Part shown: positions 24,645-34,617 of the stretch, one piece after another
Layout: every line of letters begins with the position of its first letter
How positions within the stretch are numbered: the first letter of the stretch is position 1
Assembly: GCF_900110255.1 (NCBI RefSeq)
Contig: NZ_FODD01000011.1
Coordinates: 1-64,000 of the forward strand
Source of the DNA: Actinacidiphila rubida
GTDB taxonomy: Bacteria; Actinomycetota; Actinomycetes; Streptomycetales; Streptomycetaceae
DNA length: 64,000 bases
Direction: 5' to 3'
The notes under the pieces: generated by a model
The model's input: only the letters and a program-made list of their open reading frames with translations
Databases searched by the model: none
Told to the model about the DNA's origin: nothing
Program-made: the position numbers and the translations under genes

Positions 24645-25637
24645 ATGGCCGCGGCCGAGACCCCGCAGGACGACGATGCGCTGTTCGTGCTGACCGCGGC
24701 GCTGCTGACGCCCGGCCAGTACCCGGGCGTGCTCGGCGACGACTACCCGTCGGCGTGCGCCGGACTCGGCCTGGTGCCCGCGGAGGCCGGCTACGGGCTG
24801 GTCTTCGGGCAGGACGGCACCGGTGCGCGATGGACGGTGGCGACCACCGACACGTGGATGGTGGCCTGCGCGCTGGCGGCGTGGGACTGCGGCCTGGAGT
24901 ACGAGCTCTCGCCGGACGACCACAGCATCGCCGCGTCGCTGCCGGGGTGGCCGCTGCCGGTCGCGGTGGCGGCCCCGGGCGTCCCCGCACCGTTCGACCC
25001 CGACGAGGAGACCGGCGGCGGCCCCCCGCTCGCGCCGCCCGACCCCACCCAGTGGGGGCCGGCCCAACGCCGGCTCGGCGCGGACGAGATCGCGATCCAC
25101 TGGCGCGAGTGGCGCGACGAACTCGACGCGCCCGCCGAGGACGCGGAGGCGACCGGGACCGCGCCTGCCGGCGCCGGGACCCAGGCCACGACCTCCGAGG
25201 CGGCAGCCACGGACGATCAGGCCGGCGCGGCCGGTGACGCGGATGACACCGAGCCGGAGGAGCCCGGCGCCGGGCCCGCGGGCGCGGAGACCGCGGCGGA
25301 GGCGTCGGGAGAGGGGCCGGAACCTGGGACGGCGGACGCGCCCGCCGGCGACGCGCCCATCTCGCACTCCGGCGTGCGCGGCGTGCTGGAGGCCGCCGAG
25401 GAGTACGTCCGCACTCCCCCGCCGCCCGGCCGGGTGCGCCTGGCCTACGGCTCGCTGCGGGCCGACGGGCCCGGCTGGAGCCTGGTCGGCAGGGCCGACG
25501 ACATGGCGTTCGTACTGCTCGACGAGGCACCCGGAGAGATCCTGCCGGTCGGCCGCGGGCCGTCCCTGCCGATCCTCATGGAAGCCCTCGGCCGCCTCGC
25601 CTCGGCGCCCAGCACGACGGCCGCCGCGGCCTCCTGA
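24645..25637 (+). CDS. Conserved hypothetical actinobacterial protein
   Basis: 330 residues, no family recognised. Residues 1-110 (DALFVLTAALLTPGQYPGVL to ASLPGWPLP) and 245-325 (ISHSGVRGVLEAAEEYVR to LPILMEALGRL) look like folded domains. They are joined by about 110 residues of acidic Ala/Glu/Gly/Pro-rich linker. No signal peptide or membrane segment is visible, so it is probably cytoplasmic. The ATG at 24645 follows GGGAG at 7 nt; an open lead of 136 codons upstream is not coding-like. It converges on a flavoprotein gene. Confidence 0.6.
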   Translation: MAAAETPQDDDALFVLTAALLTPGQYPGVLGDDYPSACAGLGLVPAEAGYGLVFGQDGTGARWTVATTDTWMVACALAAWDCGLEYELSPDDHSIAASLPGWPLPVAVAAPGVPAPFDPDEETGGGPPLAPPDPTQWGPAQRRLGADEIAIHWREWRDELDAPAEDAEATGTAPAGAGTQATTSEAAATDDQAGAAGDADDTEPEEPGAGPAGAETAAEASGEGPEPGTADAPAGDAPISHSGVRGVLEAAEEYVRTPPPPGRVRLAYGSLRADGPGWSLVGRADDMAFVLLDEAPGEILPVGRGPSLPILMEALGRLASAPSTTAAAAS

Positions 25638-25691
25638 CGGTCTCACGGTCCCGCCGCCGAACAGGCGGTCCCGCCGCCGGGATCCCCGGGC

Positions 25692-27071
25692 TCAGCCCTT
25701 CCGCAGGTCCGCGGCCACCGCGTCCGCGACCTTGCGCGCGGCGACCAGCACCGGGTCCCAGACGGGCGAGAACGGCGGCGCGTAGCCGAGGTCCAGGTCG
25801 ATCATCTGGTCCACCGTCATGCCCGCGGTGAGGGCGACCGCACCGATGTCGACCCGCTTGGCCGCGCCCTCCCGGCCGACGATCTGCACGCCGAGCAGCC
25901 GGCCGGTGACGCGTTCCGCCGTCATCTTCACGGTCATCGGCGCGCTGTCGGGGTAGTAGCCGGCACGGCTGGTCGACTCGATGACGGCGGTCACGAACTG
26001 CAGCCCCGCGGCACGGGCCTGGGACTCCTTCAGTCCGGTCCTCGCGATCTCGACCTCGCAGACCTTGCTCACCGCGGTGCCGACCACACCGGGGAAGGTC
26101 TCGTACCCGCCGCCGATGTTGGTGCCGATGATCCGCCCGTGCTTGTTGGCGTGGGTGCCCAGCGGCACGTGCTGCTCGGCGCCGGACACCAGGTTCAGCA
26201 CCTCCACGCAGTCGCCCCCGGCCCACAGCCGCTCCGCGCCGCGCACGCGCATCGCCCGGTCGGTGAGCAGGCCGCCGGACGCGCCGAGCGGCAGCCCGGC
26301 GGCGCGGGCCAGGTCGGTCGCGGGCCGGACGCCCAGGCCCAGCACGACGATGTCGGCCGGGTACTCGTCGTCGTCGGTGCTGACGGCCCGGACCCGGCCG
26401 TCCCGGCCGGTCAGTACCTCGCGGACGGGGGCGCCGGAGGCCACGCGCACGCCCAGGCCCTCCAGTTCGCCGCGCACCAGCCGGCCCATGTCGGGGTCGA
26501 GGGTGTTCATCGGCTCGAGGTTGCGGTCGACGAGGGTGACCTCCAGGCCGTGGCGCAGCATCGCCTCGGCCATCTCCACGCCGATGTAGCCGCCGCCGAC
26601 CACCACGGCCCGCCGGACCTCGCCGCGGTCGAGCGCGGCCAGGGCCGCCTCCGCGTCGTCGAGCGTCTGCACGCCGTGCACGCCGGGGGCGTCGATGCCG
26701 GGCAGCGGCGGCCGCAGGGGCACCGCGCCCGTGCCGAAGACCAGATGGTCGTAGGAGACCCACTCCTCCTGGCCGTAGGGGTCGCGGCTGCGCACCCGGC
26801 CGCGCTCGGTGTCGACCTCGGTCACCTCGGTGCCCAGCCGCAGGTCGATGCCGCGGGCGCGGTGCTCGTCGGCCGTCCGAGCGATCAGGTCCTCGGGGCC
26901 GGTGACGGCGCCGCCGATCCAGTACGGGATGCCGCACGCGGAGTACGAGGTGTGGCGGCCGCGTTCGAACGCGACGATCTCCAGGTCGTCCTCGGACCTG
27001 CGGCGGCGTGCCTGCGAGGCGGCCGACATCCCGGCGGCGTCGCCACCGATGACCACCAGACGTTCCGTCAT
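25692..27071 (-). CDS. FAD-dependent pyridine nucleotide-disulfide oxidoreductase (CoA-disulfide reductase-like)
   Basis: 459 residues. FAD is bound by VVIGGDAAGMSAASQA (residues 6-21). The single redox Cys46 lies in SYSACGIPYW, the CoA-disulfide reductase/NADH oxidase pattern. The NAD(P)H motif VVVGGGYIGVEMAEAM and the second FAD motif RLWAGGDCVEV follow, then the dimerisation domain with HANKHGRIIGTNI. Such enzymes reduce CoA disulfide, polysulfide or oxygen using NAD(P)H in the cytoplasm; mycothiol-using bacteria also keep several of them. The ATG at 27071 follows AGGGAG. The 261 bp upstream (27072-27332) show no gene. Confidence 0.85.
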   Translation of the reverse strand: MTERLVVIGGDAAGMSAASQARRRRSEDDLEIVAFERGRHTSYSACGIPYWIGGAVTGPEDLIARTADEHRARGIDLRLGTEVTEVDTERGRVRSRDPYGQEEWVSYDHLVFGTGAVPLRPPLPGIDAPGVHGVQTLDDAEAALAALDRGEVRRAVVVGGGYIGVEMAEAMLRHGLEVTLVDRNLEPMNTLDPDMGRLVRGELEGLGVRVASGAPVREVLTGRDGRVRAVSTDDDEYPADIVVLGLGVRPATDLARAAGLPLGASGGLLTDRAMRVRGAERLWAGGDCVEVLNLVSGAEQHVPLGTHANKHGRIIGTNIGGGYETFPGVVGTAVSKVCEVEIARTGLKESQARAAGLQFVTAVIESTSRAGYYPDSAPMTVKMTAERVTGRLLGVQIVGREGAAKRVDIGAVALTAGMTVDQMIDLDLGYAPPFSPVWDPVLVAARKVADAVAADLRKG

Positions 27072-27332
27072 GTCCTGCGGCTCCCTTCGACTCCTGGTCA
27101 CGCACTCTATGCGCGACGCGGCAACCGGCCGTGCGGCGCCCCTTCACGCGTGTCCGGGTGCCCCCTGCGAAGGCGCGTCCGTCAACGTGCGGAAGACATG
27201 CGGCCGTTGGCCCGAAGGGGCGAATCCGGCGGGACCCCGAAGCGTCCGCACTCCCGCAGCGGGTACGAGCGCGTCGTCCGGCGCGAGCGGGCGACGTCCG
27301 ACGCCGGCGGGCGCTCGCGGGCGACCCCGCCG

Positions 27333-28388
27333 TCATCGGGCGGCCGCGAGGAGTTCGGGGTGCTGGCGGCGGGCCGCTTCCGGATGGGCGCGCAGCCAGC
27401 CCTTGAGCGCGTTGCGGCCGTACTCGTCGAAGAGCGGGTTGTCGGTGTCCTGGGTGACCCCGGGGGCCCGGTCGGCGTACGGGAAGTCCAGGGCGGTGAC
27501 CCGGCCGTCGAGCCGCGGGTTGTAGAAGAACGGCACGGAGAAGCGCTCCCGGGCGCCGGGCGGGGAGACCACCCGGTGGTTGGTGGCCTTCAGGTAGCCG
27601 TCGGTGGCGACTTCCAGCAGCTCTCCCAGGTTGACCACGAACGCGCCCTGCATCGGCGGCACTTCATGGAACGCGCCGTCCTCGCGCTGCACCTGGAGGC
27701 CGCCGACGGAGTCCTGCAGCAGCAGGGTCAGGAAGCCGTAGTCCTTGTGGGCGCCGACACCCTGGCCCCCGCCGCGTTCCTGTCCCGGCGGGCTGCCCGG
27801 GTACCGCACCAGCTTCAGCTGGAGGTGCGGTGCCGGGGCGAAGATCGGGTCGTAGAAGTCGGGGCTGGCGCCGATCGCGGCGAGGAGCTCTCGCAGCAGC
27901 AGCCGCGCGACCCGGCTGAGCCGGTCCATCCAGTCCAGGGCGGCCCGCCGCAGCTCGGGCAGGCGGGCGGGCCACAGGTTCGGGCCCTGCAGCCACCAGA
28001 ACGCGGGCTCTCCGGGCCCGGGAACGCGGGCCGGGCGCTCGGCGCCGATGTCCAGCTGGTCGCGCCAGTCGCTGCGCCCGCGGGTGTGCTCGTCGCCGGT
28101 GCGGGTGTAGCCGCGGAAGTGCGGCGAGCGGAGGTTCGACAGGTCGAGCCGCTCCGCCTCAGGCAGCGCGAAGAAGTCCCTGGCCAGAGTCATCAGCGCG
28201 TAGGTCTGCTCGGCGCTCACGCCGTGGCCGACGAGCTGGAAGAAGCCGGTCTCGTGCGCGGCGGTGTGCAGCCGCCTGCGCAGGTCCTTCCGGGACTCCG
28301 TGCTGCCGCCGGCCGCGGCCGCGGAGAGGTCGATCACGGGGAGCTGCTGCGCGCTGGCCATCTCTCGTCCGGCGGTCCCGTGGGACAT
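27333..28388 (-). CDS. Isopenicillin N synthase-like 2-oxoglutarate/Fe(II) oxygenase
   Basis: 351 residues of the IPNS-like family. The N-terminal DIOX_N part runs from QLPVIDLSAAA, and the catalytic jelly roll follows. Iron ligands are His214 and Asp216 (GAHKDYG) and His271 (NHRVVSP); Arg282 and Ser284 (RFS) would hold 2-oxoglutarate. It should hydroxylate or otherwise oxidise a small molecule; plant-like members in streptomycetes include gibberellin-type and ethylene-forming relatives, but nothing here decides the substrate. The ATG at 28388 is used; a second at 28361 is possible. The neighbours are unrelated. Confidence 0.85.
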   Translation of the reverse strand: MSHGTAGREMASAQQLPVIDLSAAAAGGSTESRKDLRRRLHTAAHETGFFQLVGHGVSAEQTYALMTLARDFFALPEAERLDLSNLRSPHFRGYTRTGDEHTRGRSDWRDQLDIGAERPARVPGPGEPAFWWLQGPNLWPARLPELRRAALDWMDRLSRVARLLLRELLAAIGASPDFYDPIFAPAPHLQLKLVRYPGSPPGQERGGGQGVGAHKDYGFLTLLLQDSVGGLQVQREDGAFHEVPPMQGAFVVNLGELLEVATDGYLKATNHRVVSPPGARERFSVPFFYNPRLDGRVTALDFPYADRAPGVTQDTDNPLFDEYGRNALKGWLRAHPEAARRQHPELLAAAR

Positions 28389-28528
28389 CGGGACACCGCC
28401 ACGACCAGCGTACGTCCGGGCGGGCCCGTCCCGCCCGCCGGCCGCCCGCCACCGGCCGCCACCGGCCCCCACCGGCAACCGTGCCCTACCGTTCTGCCGG
28501 CACCGGCGGTCCACCCGCCGTCTGCCGG

Positions 28529-29122
28529 TCAGCTCGCGGCGGGCGCCTCCGACGCGAGCCGCGCGCGGGCCTCCATCAGCGCGAAGCCGAGCAGGTTGAG
28601 CCCGCGCCAGCGCGCCGGGTCCCCGGCCGCCGGGTCGCCGGCGGCCAGTCCGATGCCCCACACCCGGTCCAGCGGGCTCGCCTCGACCAGGACCCGGGAG
28701 CCGGTGCCGAGCAGGAAGTCCCGCAGGTCCGGGTGCTGCCGGAACTTGTGCGTGCTGCCCTCCACGACCAGACCGAACCGCTCACGCCGCCAGACGTCCT
28801 CGTCGAAGTCGCGCACGGATCGGCCGGCGCTCTTGGCGTCCCTGGGGTGGCCGGCGGCGATCGCCCGGCGTTCGGCCTCGGCGTCGCCGAAGAGACGGGC
28901 CTTGCCGGCCATCATCCAGTGCTCGGCGGTGGCGTAGACGCTGCCGTCGACGGTGAACGGCGACGGCCACCACTGGCTGAGGCAGCCCGCGCCCACGCTG
29001 CCGTCGCGCTGCGGGCGGTGCCCCCAGAAGTGCAGGTACTTCACGCGCTGCCCGGTGGCGGTGCGGGCGAGCACGTCCGCCACGCTGCGGATCGCCCCGG
29101 ACGGCTCGGCGGTCGCGGTCAC
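28529..29122 (-). CDS. NADAR-family protein
   Basis: 197 residues matching the NADAR (YbiA-like) family: YLHFWGHRP, LSQWWPSPFTVDG, YATAEHWMMAGKARLFGD, KSAGRSVRDFDEDVW and LVEASPLDRVWGIG. These are the parts of the active-site pocket. YbiA-type enzymes hydrolyse the N-glycosidic bond of early riboflavin intermediates, and some NADAR proteins remove ADP-ribose from guanine in DNA (established for relatives). Which applies here is not clear; a macro-domain protein lies 7 kb away. A GTG start at 29122 follows GGTGGGGACC. Confidence 0.88.
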   Translation of the reverse strand: MTATAEPSGAIRSVADVLARTATGQRVKYLHFWGHRPQRDGSVGAGCLSQWWPSPFTVDGSVYATAEHWMMAGKARLFGDAEAERRAIAAGHPRDAKSAGRSVRDFDEDVWRRERFGLVVEGSTHKFRQHPDLRDFLLGTGSRVLVEASPLDRVWGIGLAAGDPAAGDPARWRGLNLLGFALMEARARLASEAPAAS

Positions 29123-29223
29123 CTGGTCCCCACCTGGTCCTCTGTCGGTCGTGCGTCGTGTACGGGCCCGGACCCGGCCCTGGCGGACCCCCGCAACGGG
29201 AATGGGCCAGGGGTCGTGCGGGA

Positions 29224-29769
29224 TCAGACCCGCTCGAGCGGGCGGTGGGGTTCGGCGGGCAGCTCGGCGTCGACGGTGTCGCCGGGGCGGATGTCGCCGC
29301 CGTCGAGGACGACGCCCATGATCCCGCCCTTGCGGACGACCGCGCCGTGCTCGTCGCGGCCGACGACCTGCTTGAGCAGGCCGCCGCGGAACGCGTCGAT
29401 CTGCAGGCAGGGGTTGCGCAGGCCGGTGACCTCGACGACCGCGTCGGGCCCCAGCCGCAGCCGGGTGCCGGCCGGGAGGCCCAGCAGGTCGATACCGCGG
29501 GTGGTGACGTTCTCCCCCAGGTCGCCGGGGGCGATGTCGTAGCCGGCGAGGCGCAGGTCGTCGAAGAGCTCGGCGTGGATCAGGTGGACCTGGCGCAGGT
29601 TGGGCTGCGTGGGGTCCTGGGCGACTCGGGACAGGTGCTGGACGGTGACGCCCAGGTGGGCGTCACCCTCGACGCCGAGGCCGGCGAGGAGCCGGATGCT
29701 GTCCTGGTTGGTCTTGCTGAACCGGTGGGTGGTGTCGCGGCTGACCGCGATGACCGTACCGCTGCGCAT
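29224..29769 (-). CDS. MOSC-domain protein
   Basis: 181 residues made up of one MOSC domain: GLGVEGDAHLG near the N-terminus, IHAELFDDL, GDLGENVTTRGIDLLGLPAG and the conserved Cys in GLRNPCLQID. MOSC domains occur in molybdenum cofactor sulfurases and in amidoxime-reducing enzymes, where the Cys can bind molybdenum (family knowledge). This short stand-alone form is likely a cytoplasmic enzyme of that group. A run of leftward genes continues downstream with a 66-bp gap. Confidence 0.88.
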   Translation of the reverse strand: MRSGTVIAVSRDTTHRFSKTNQDSIRLLAGLGVEGDAHLGVTVQHLSRVAQDPTQPNLRQVHLIHAELFDDLRLAGYDIAPGDLGENVTTRGIDLLGLPAGTRLRLGPDAVVEVTGLRNPCLQIDAFRGGLLKQVVGRDEHGAVVRKGGIMGVVLDGGDIRPGDTVDAELPAEPHRPLERV

Positions 29770-29835
29770 AGGAAACGTCGTCCCCTCGATCGGATGCCCT
29801 GACCCGATGCCTCACCTTATCGGGGACGTGCCTGG

Positions 29836-30018
29836 TCAGCGATTGATTTGCCGCCGGGTCGCGCGGCGCAGCCGGCGCCGCTGGGAACGGTCGAGCGTCA
29901 GGTACGCCGCCGCGGGGATGCCGATGACGATCAGGAACGTGACCCACCAGGGGACCCAGATGAGGAGGATCAGCCCCACCGCCACGCCGCCGACGATGAC
30001 CTTGGTTCTGTTGGACAT
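29836..30018 (-). CDS. Small membrane protein with basic tail
   Basis: A 60-residue protein with two short hydrophobic segments (VIVGGVAVGLILLIWVPWW and VTFLIVIGIPAAAYLTL). The C-terminal third is strongly basic (RSQRRRLRRATRRQINR), expected to face the cytoplasm. GGGAGGCGGGG precedes the ATG at a normal distance, which makes it a real gene. Similar small proteins are common in streptomycetes but have no known role. Confidence 0.7.
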   Translation of the reverse strand: MSNRTKVIVGGVAVGLILLIWVPWWVTFLIVIGIPAAAYLTLDRSQRRRLRRATRRQINR

Positions 30019-30119
30019 GACCCCGCCTCCCGTCCACGGCGGCCCGCGCCGCGCCCTCACCGTACTACCCAGTGGAACGCGCCGCGGGCCGGTCCGGTTC
30101 CCGCTGTGAGCCCGTCGGC

Positions 30120-32093
30120 TCACCCCAGCTCGGCCGCCGGGGTGAAGAGCGGCGCGGGCGAGGCCTGCCGCGACGCCGGAGTGCGGGCCGGGGCCGTGGC
30201 CGGGGCGCCGGGCCGGGTGGCGAGCGCGCCGGTGCCGCCGGCGAGCGGCAGCCGCAGGACCGAGCGGGACAGGTCGACCGACACGGTGGGCGTGGTGGAC
30301 GCCGGCAGGATCAGCCCGTTGTCGGTACCGGCCACGATGAGCGCCAGGCGGTGCCCGGCGGGCACCACGTGGTCGGTGGCGGCCAGCTGGATGGTCATCG
30401 TGTAGGGCTTGCCGGGGACGAGCGGCACGCCGTGGTCGAGCGACCGGTAGTGGCCGAGGTCGGCCCAGCCGCGGCTGAAGACCGTGTGGTCGACGGTCTC
30501 GGTGTCGGCGGAGGTGTCCAGGAAGCAGGCGCTGTCGCCCGCGGTGCTCTCGCCGTAGCAGGAGCGGGTGGTCCCGGTGGTGATGCCCTCGCCGTCGCCG
30601 AGGAAGTTCCGGATGGTCGCCGGGCCGAGGTCGACCAGGACCGCCGACAGGTGGGCGCTGGTGGTGGTGGACGTCGCGGTCACGGTGACGGTGCCGCCGC
30701 CGGAGATCCGCAGGTCCTTGGCGAGGACGCCGGTGGTGAACGCGGTCTTGGCCGGGGTGGCGCTGTCGGCCGCGGCGGCCCAGTCCTCCTCCCACAGGTT
30801 CGGGTCGTCGGTGAACGACTCGGTGCCCGTCGCGTGGCCCTTGCCGAGCGTGCCGAGGCCGTTCACGCCGGTCGAGCCGAGGGAGAGGTCGCTGGTGCGG
30901 GTGCCCGCCGGGGGCCAGACGCGGTCGGTGGTCCAGTGGTCGACGCTGCGCTCGATGTCGGCCATGGGCTCGCGCTGGATGCCGTTGTCCACGCCGAGCA
31001 GGTAGTGGTCGAACCAGCGCTGCAGGGTCGGCACCCACGCGGAGCGCCGGTAGTCGAACGGGTCGACGTGGCCGGTCTGCGACAGCCACACCTTGCGTTC
31101 CACGCCGTGCTGCGCGAGGGCGGTCCACCATTGGCCGAAGTGCTTGGTGCGCACGTTCAGGTCCTGCATGCCCTGGGCGGCGAACACGCTCGCCGTCACC
31201 TTGCCGGCGTCCTTGACGTAGTCCCGGTCGGTCCAGAACGGCGTCCAGTCGCCGGTGCGCGGCGAACCGGCGGCGATCTTCTGCTGTTCCGCGGCGCAGT
31301 CGGCGTGCGCGCTGTCGCTCTCGACGTAGTCGGACAGCCACTCGGGGCCGTCCTGCAGCGGGGCGCCCTGGTGGAAGTAGTAGTCGTACCAGGAGGAGAT
31401 GGCGCTGATCGGCACGATGGTCTTGAGGCCGGCCACGCCGGTGGCGGCGACGCCGTTGGCGATGGTGCCGTCCCAGCTCTTGCCGATCATGCCGACCGCG
31501 CCGGTGGCCCAGGTGGCCTTGACCGCGGTGCCACCGGAGCGGGCGCTGTAGCCGTGGGCGCGTCCGTTGAGCCAGTCGACGACGGCCTTGGCGGACTGGA
31601 CGTCGGACGGTCCGCCGACGTCGACGCAGCCGTCGGAGCGGTTGGTGCCGGCGAGGTCCACGAGCACGGTGGCGTAGCCGCGGGGGACGAAGTAGTTGTC
31701 GTAGAACAGCGGCGCCTGGACGATGTTCCCGGCGGCGTCGTAGGTCTTCAGCTGGCTCTCGTTGCCGCGGCCGCAGCACGAGTAGTACGGGCTCGCGTCC
31801 ATGATGACGGGGACCCGGCGTCCCTGCCGGGCGGGCTCGGAGGGCCGGACGATGTCGACGGCCACACGGTCGGTGCGGCCGTCGCCGTCGCCGTCGAGCC
31901 CGGTGTCCACCCACACCGCCTCGCGGACCGCGTCGGCGTAGGAGTAGACAGGCTGGCTGAGGCCGTTGCGAACGGAACCGCCTCCGGCCGCGTGGGCGGC
32001 CGCGGGGGCGGTGAGCACGGCGGCGAGTGCGGCGAGGACCGCCGCGACCACGGATATCCACGAGAGGCGGGAAGCCCGCGTCAGTGAGCGCAT
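30120..32093 (-). CDS. Secreted Xaa-Pro dipeptidyl-peptidase (S15 family)
   Basis: 657 residues. A signal peptide (about 1-36, ending AAAHA) directs export. The S15/CocE hydrolase fold shows MDASPYYSCCGRGNES, YATVLVDLAGTNRSDGC, the nucleophile elbow GKSWDGT (Ser about residue 205) and the active-site His in SQTGHVDPFDYR. The C-terminal jelly-roll domain (XPP_C) follows, with SRGWADLGHYRS. It would release X-Pro dipeptides from peptides outside the cell, feeding amino-acid uptake. The Pro/Ala-rich C-terminal 40 residues are probably disordered. There is no clear Shine-Dalgarno sequence. Confidence 0.9.
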   Translation of the reverse strand: MRSLTRASRLSWISVVAAVLAALAAVLTAPAAAHAAGGGSVRNGLSQPVYSYADAVREAVWVDTGLDGDGDGRTDRVAVDIVRPSEPARQGRRVPVIMDASPYYSCCGRGNESQLKTYDAAGNIVQAPLFYDNYFVPRGYATVLVDLAGTNRSDGCVDVGGPSDVQSAKAVVDWLNGRAHGYSARSGGTAVKATWATGAVGMIGKSWDGTIANGVAATGVAGLKTIVPISAISSWYDYYFHQGAPLQDGPEWLSDYVESDSAHADCAAEQQKIAAGSPRTGDWTPFWTDRDYVKDAGKVTASVFAAQGMQDLNVRTKHFGQWWTALAQHGVERKVWLSQTGHVDPFDYRRSAWVPTLQRWFDHYLLGVDNGIQREPMADIERSVDHWTTDRVWPPAGTRTSDLSLGSTGVNGLGTLGKGHATGTESFTDDPNLWEEDWAAAADSATPAKTAFTTGVLAKDLRISGGGTVTVTATSTTTSAHLSAVLVDLGPATIRNFLGDGEGITTGTTRSCYGESTAGDSACFLDTSADTETVDHTVFSRGWADLGHYRSLDHGVPLVPGKPYTMTIQLAATDHVVPAGHRLALIVAGTDNGLILPASTTPTVSVDLSRSVLRLPLAGGTGALATRPGAPATAPARTPASRQASPAPLFTPAAELG

Positions 32094-32138
32094 CCCGCGA
32101 GATTAGCGCCTGACAGATCACGGTCAACAGGGGTGAAC

Positions 32139-32190
32139 CGCGGGGCGGTTGGGGCGGCAGGACCGTACCGGCCGCCCCAACTGCCCCGCG
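32139..32190 (-). terminator. 20-bp hairpin terminator of tex
   Basis: A 20-nt arm (32139-32158) pairs with 32171-32190 with a single G-U pair, and a 12-nt loop. The stem starts 6 nt after the tex stop codon. It lacks a U-run but is the strongest hairpin of its neighbourhood and separates tex from the S15 peptidase gene. Confidence 0.75.
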
Positions 32191-32196
32191 CCACGG

Positions 32197-34617
32197 CTAC
32201 TTTCCGCCGGTCAGACCCGCGCGCCGCAGCGCGTCGGCCATCGCGCCGCCGGGGGCGGGCCGGTCCTGACCGCCGCGCCGGCCGCCCTGGCCGCCGCGGT
32301 TGCCACCCTGGCCCCCCTGCCCGCCCTGGGTGCCCTTGGCGCCCTGGGTGCCCTGGCCGCCGCGGTTGCCGCCCTGCCGGGGCGGGTTGCCGCGACGCTC
32401 GCCGCCGCGCTGCTGGTCGCCGCGGGCCGGTCGCGCCTCGTCGTCGAGCCGCAGCGTGAGCGAGATGCGCTTGCGCGGCAGGTCGACGTCGAGCACCTTC
32501 ACCCGCACGATGTCGCCGGGCTTGACGACGTCACGCGGGTCGGAGACGAACGAGTCGGACAGCGCGGAGACGTGCACCAGGCCGTCCTGGTGGACGCCGA
32601 CGTCCACGAACGCGCCGAACGCGGCGACGTTGGTGACCACGCCCTCCAGCAGCATCCCGGGCCGCAGGTCCTTCATCTCCTCCACGCCTTCCTTGAAGGT
32701 CGCGGTCTTGAAGGCGGGACGCGGGTCGCGGCCGGGCTTCTCCAGCTCGGCGAGGATGTCGGTGACGGTCGGCAGGCCGAACGACTCGTCCACGAACTGC
32801 TGCGGCTTCAGGGTGCGCAGCACCGCGCCGTTGCCGATCAGGGAGCGGATGTCGGTGCCCGCGCTGCTGCTGATCCGGCGCACCACCGGGTACGCCTCGG
32901 GGTGCACGCTGGAGGCGTCCAGCGGGTCGTCGCCGCCCTGGATGCGCAGGAAGCCGGCGCACTGCTCGTACGCCTTCGGGCCGAGCCTGGCGACGTCCTT
33001 GAGGTCCTTGCGGGTGCGGAACGGGCCGTTGGCGTCGCGGTGCGACACGATGTTGGCGGCGAGGCCCTCGGTGATGCCCGACACGCGGCGCAGCAGCGGC
33101 ACCGACGCGGTGTTCACGTCGACGCCCACGCCGTTCACGCAGTCCTCCACGACCGCGTCCAGCGAGCGGGACAGCTTCACCTCGGACAGGTCGTGCTGGT
33201 ACTGGCCGACGCCGATCGAGCGCGGGTCGATCTTCACCAGCTCGGCCAGCGGGTCCTGGAGGCGGCGGGCGATGGACACCGCGCCGCGCAACGAGACGTC
33301 CATGCCCGGCAGTTCGGCCGACGCGTAGGCGGACGCGGAGTACACCGACGCGCCGGCCTCGGACACCACGGCCTTGGTGAGCTTCAGGTCGGGGTGCGCC
33401 TTGATGAGGTCACCGGCGAGCTTGTCGGTCTCGCGGGACGCGGTGCCGTTGCCGATCGCGATCAGGTCCACGCGGTGCGCGGCGGCCAGCCGGGCCAGGG
33501 TCGCGAGCGACTCGTCCCACCGGTTGCGCGGGGCGTGCGGGTAGATGGTGTCGGTGGCCACGACCTTGCCGGTGCCGTCGACCACGGCGACCTTCACACC
33601 GGTGCGCAGGCCCGGGTCGAGACCCATGGTGGCGCGGGTGCCGGCGGGCGCGGCGAGCAGCAGGTCGCGCAGGTTGGCGGCGAAGACCCGCACGGCCTCG
33701 TCCTCGGCCCCCTGCCGCAGCTGCACGCGCAGGTCGATGCCGAGGCGGACCAGGAAGCGGGTGCGCCAGGCCCAGCGGACGGTGTCGGCCAGCCAGCGCT
33801 CGCCGGGGCGGCCGGGGTCGCCGGACACGGAGATGCCGAACTGCTGGGCGATGCGCCGCTCGTAGCTGGTGGGGCCCTCGGCGGGCTCCTCCGGTTCGAG
33901 GGTGAGGTCGAGCACCTCCTCCTTCTCGCCCCGCAGCATGGCCAGCACGCGGTGCGACGGCAGCTTGGTGAACGGCTCGGCGAAGTCGAAGTAGTCGGCG
34001 AACTTCGCGCCGCTCTCCTCCTTGCCCTCCCGGACCTTCGCCAGCAGCCGGCCGCGGCTCCACATCCGGGTACGCAGCTCGCCGACGAGGTCGGCGTCCT
34101 CGGAGAACCGCTCGGTGAGGATGGCGCGGGCGCCGTCCAGGGCGGCCGCCGCGTCCGCGACGCCCTTGTCGGCGTCGACGTACGGGCCGGCGGTGGCCTG
34201 CGGGTCCAGGCCCGGGTCGCCGAGCAGCGCGTCGGCCAGCGGTTCGAGACCGGCCTCCCTGGCGATCTGCGCCTTGGTGCGCCGCTTGGGCTTGAAGGGC
34301 AGGTAGATGTCCTCCAGTCGGGCCTTGGAGTCGGCCGCCTCGATCTGCGCCCTGAGCGCGTCGTCCAGCTTGCCCTGGGACTCGATGGACTCCAGGACGG
34401 CGGCACGCCGCTCGTCCAGCTCCCGCAGGTAGCGCAGCCGCTCCTCCAGGGTGCGCAGCTGCTCGTCGTCCAGGGTGCCGGTGGCCTCCTTGCGGTAGCG
34501 GGCGATGAACGGCACGGTCGCCCCGCCGTCGAGCAGGTCGACGGCTGCCCGCACCTGCCCCTCGCGCACACCGAGTTCCCCGGCGATCCTGGCCTCGACC
34601 GTTACGTTGCCGCTGAT
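32197..34617 (-). CDS. tex: Tex-family RNA-binding transcription accessory protein, apparent ATC start
   Basis: 806 residues if translation starts at ATC 34617. The Tex N-terminal HTH domain reads [22 protein letters not shown], then [19 protein letters not shown] YqgF-like nuclease fold follows ([15 protein letters not shown]-like), then helix-hairpin-helix motifs and a C-terminal S1 RNA-binding domain ([26 protein letters not shown]). The protein ends in an RGG-rich tail. Tex binds RNA and aids transcription elongation and toxin expression in other bacteria. No ATG, GTG or TTG lies in frame before Gly16. GAGGAG sits 7 nt before ATC, which begins [19 protein letters not shown] 34569 is the fallback but truncates the first helix. 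Confidence 0.92.
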   Translation of the reverse strand: MSGNVTVEARIAGELGVREGQVRAAVDLLDGGATVPFIARYRKEATGTLDDEQLRTLEERLRYLRELDERRAAVLESIESQGKLDDALRAQIEAADSKARLEDIYLPFKPKRRTKAQIAREAGLEPLADALLGDPGLDPQATAGPYVDADKGVADAAAALDGARAILTERFSEDADLVGELRTRMWSRGRLLAKVREGKEESGAKFADYFDFAEPFTKLPSHRVLAMLRGEKEEVLDLTLEPEEPAEGPTSYERRIAQQFGISVSGDPGRPGERWLADTVRWAWRTRFLVRLGIDLRVQLRQGAEDEAVRVFAANLRDLLLAAPAGTRATMGLDPGLRTGVKVAVVDGTGKVVATDTIYPHAPRNRWDESLATLARLAAAHRVDLIAIGNGTASRETDKLAGDLIKAHPDLKLTKAVVSEAGASVYSASAYASAELPGMDVSLRGAVSIARRLQDPLAELVKIDPRSIGVGQYQHDLSEVKLSRSLDAVVEDCVNGVGVDVNTASVPLLRRVSGITEGLAANIVSHRDANGPFRTRKDLKDVARLGPKAYEQCAGFLRIQGGDDPLDASSVHPEAYPVVRRISSSAGTDIRSLIGNGAVLRTLKPQQFVDESFGLPTVTDILAELEKPGRDPRPAFKTATFKEGVEEMKDLRPGMLLEGVVTNVAAFGAFVDVGVHQDGLVHVSALSDSFVSDPRDVVKPGDIVRVKVLDVDLPRKRISLTLRLDDEARPARGDQQRGGERRGNPPRQGGNRGGQGTQGAKGTQGGQGGQGGNRGGQGGRRGGQDRPAPGGAMADALRRAGLTGGK

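Noticed and set aside
27333-28388. IPNS-like oxygenase as part of a beta-lactam or other gene cluster
   Set aside because: Neighbours are housekeeping-type genes (flavoprotein, NADAR, MOSC); no biosynthetic partners are present.
26139-28937. 932-codon plus-strand frame across the flavoprotein and oxygenase genes
   Set aside because: It spans two well-supported minus-strand genes and a noncoding gap; no domain or ribosome binding site.
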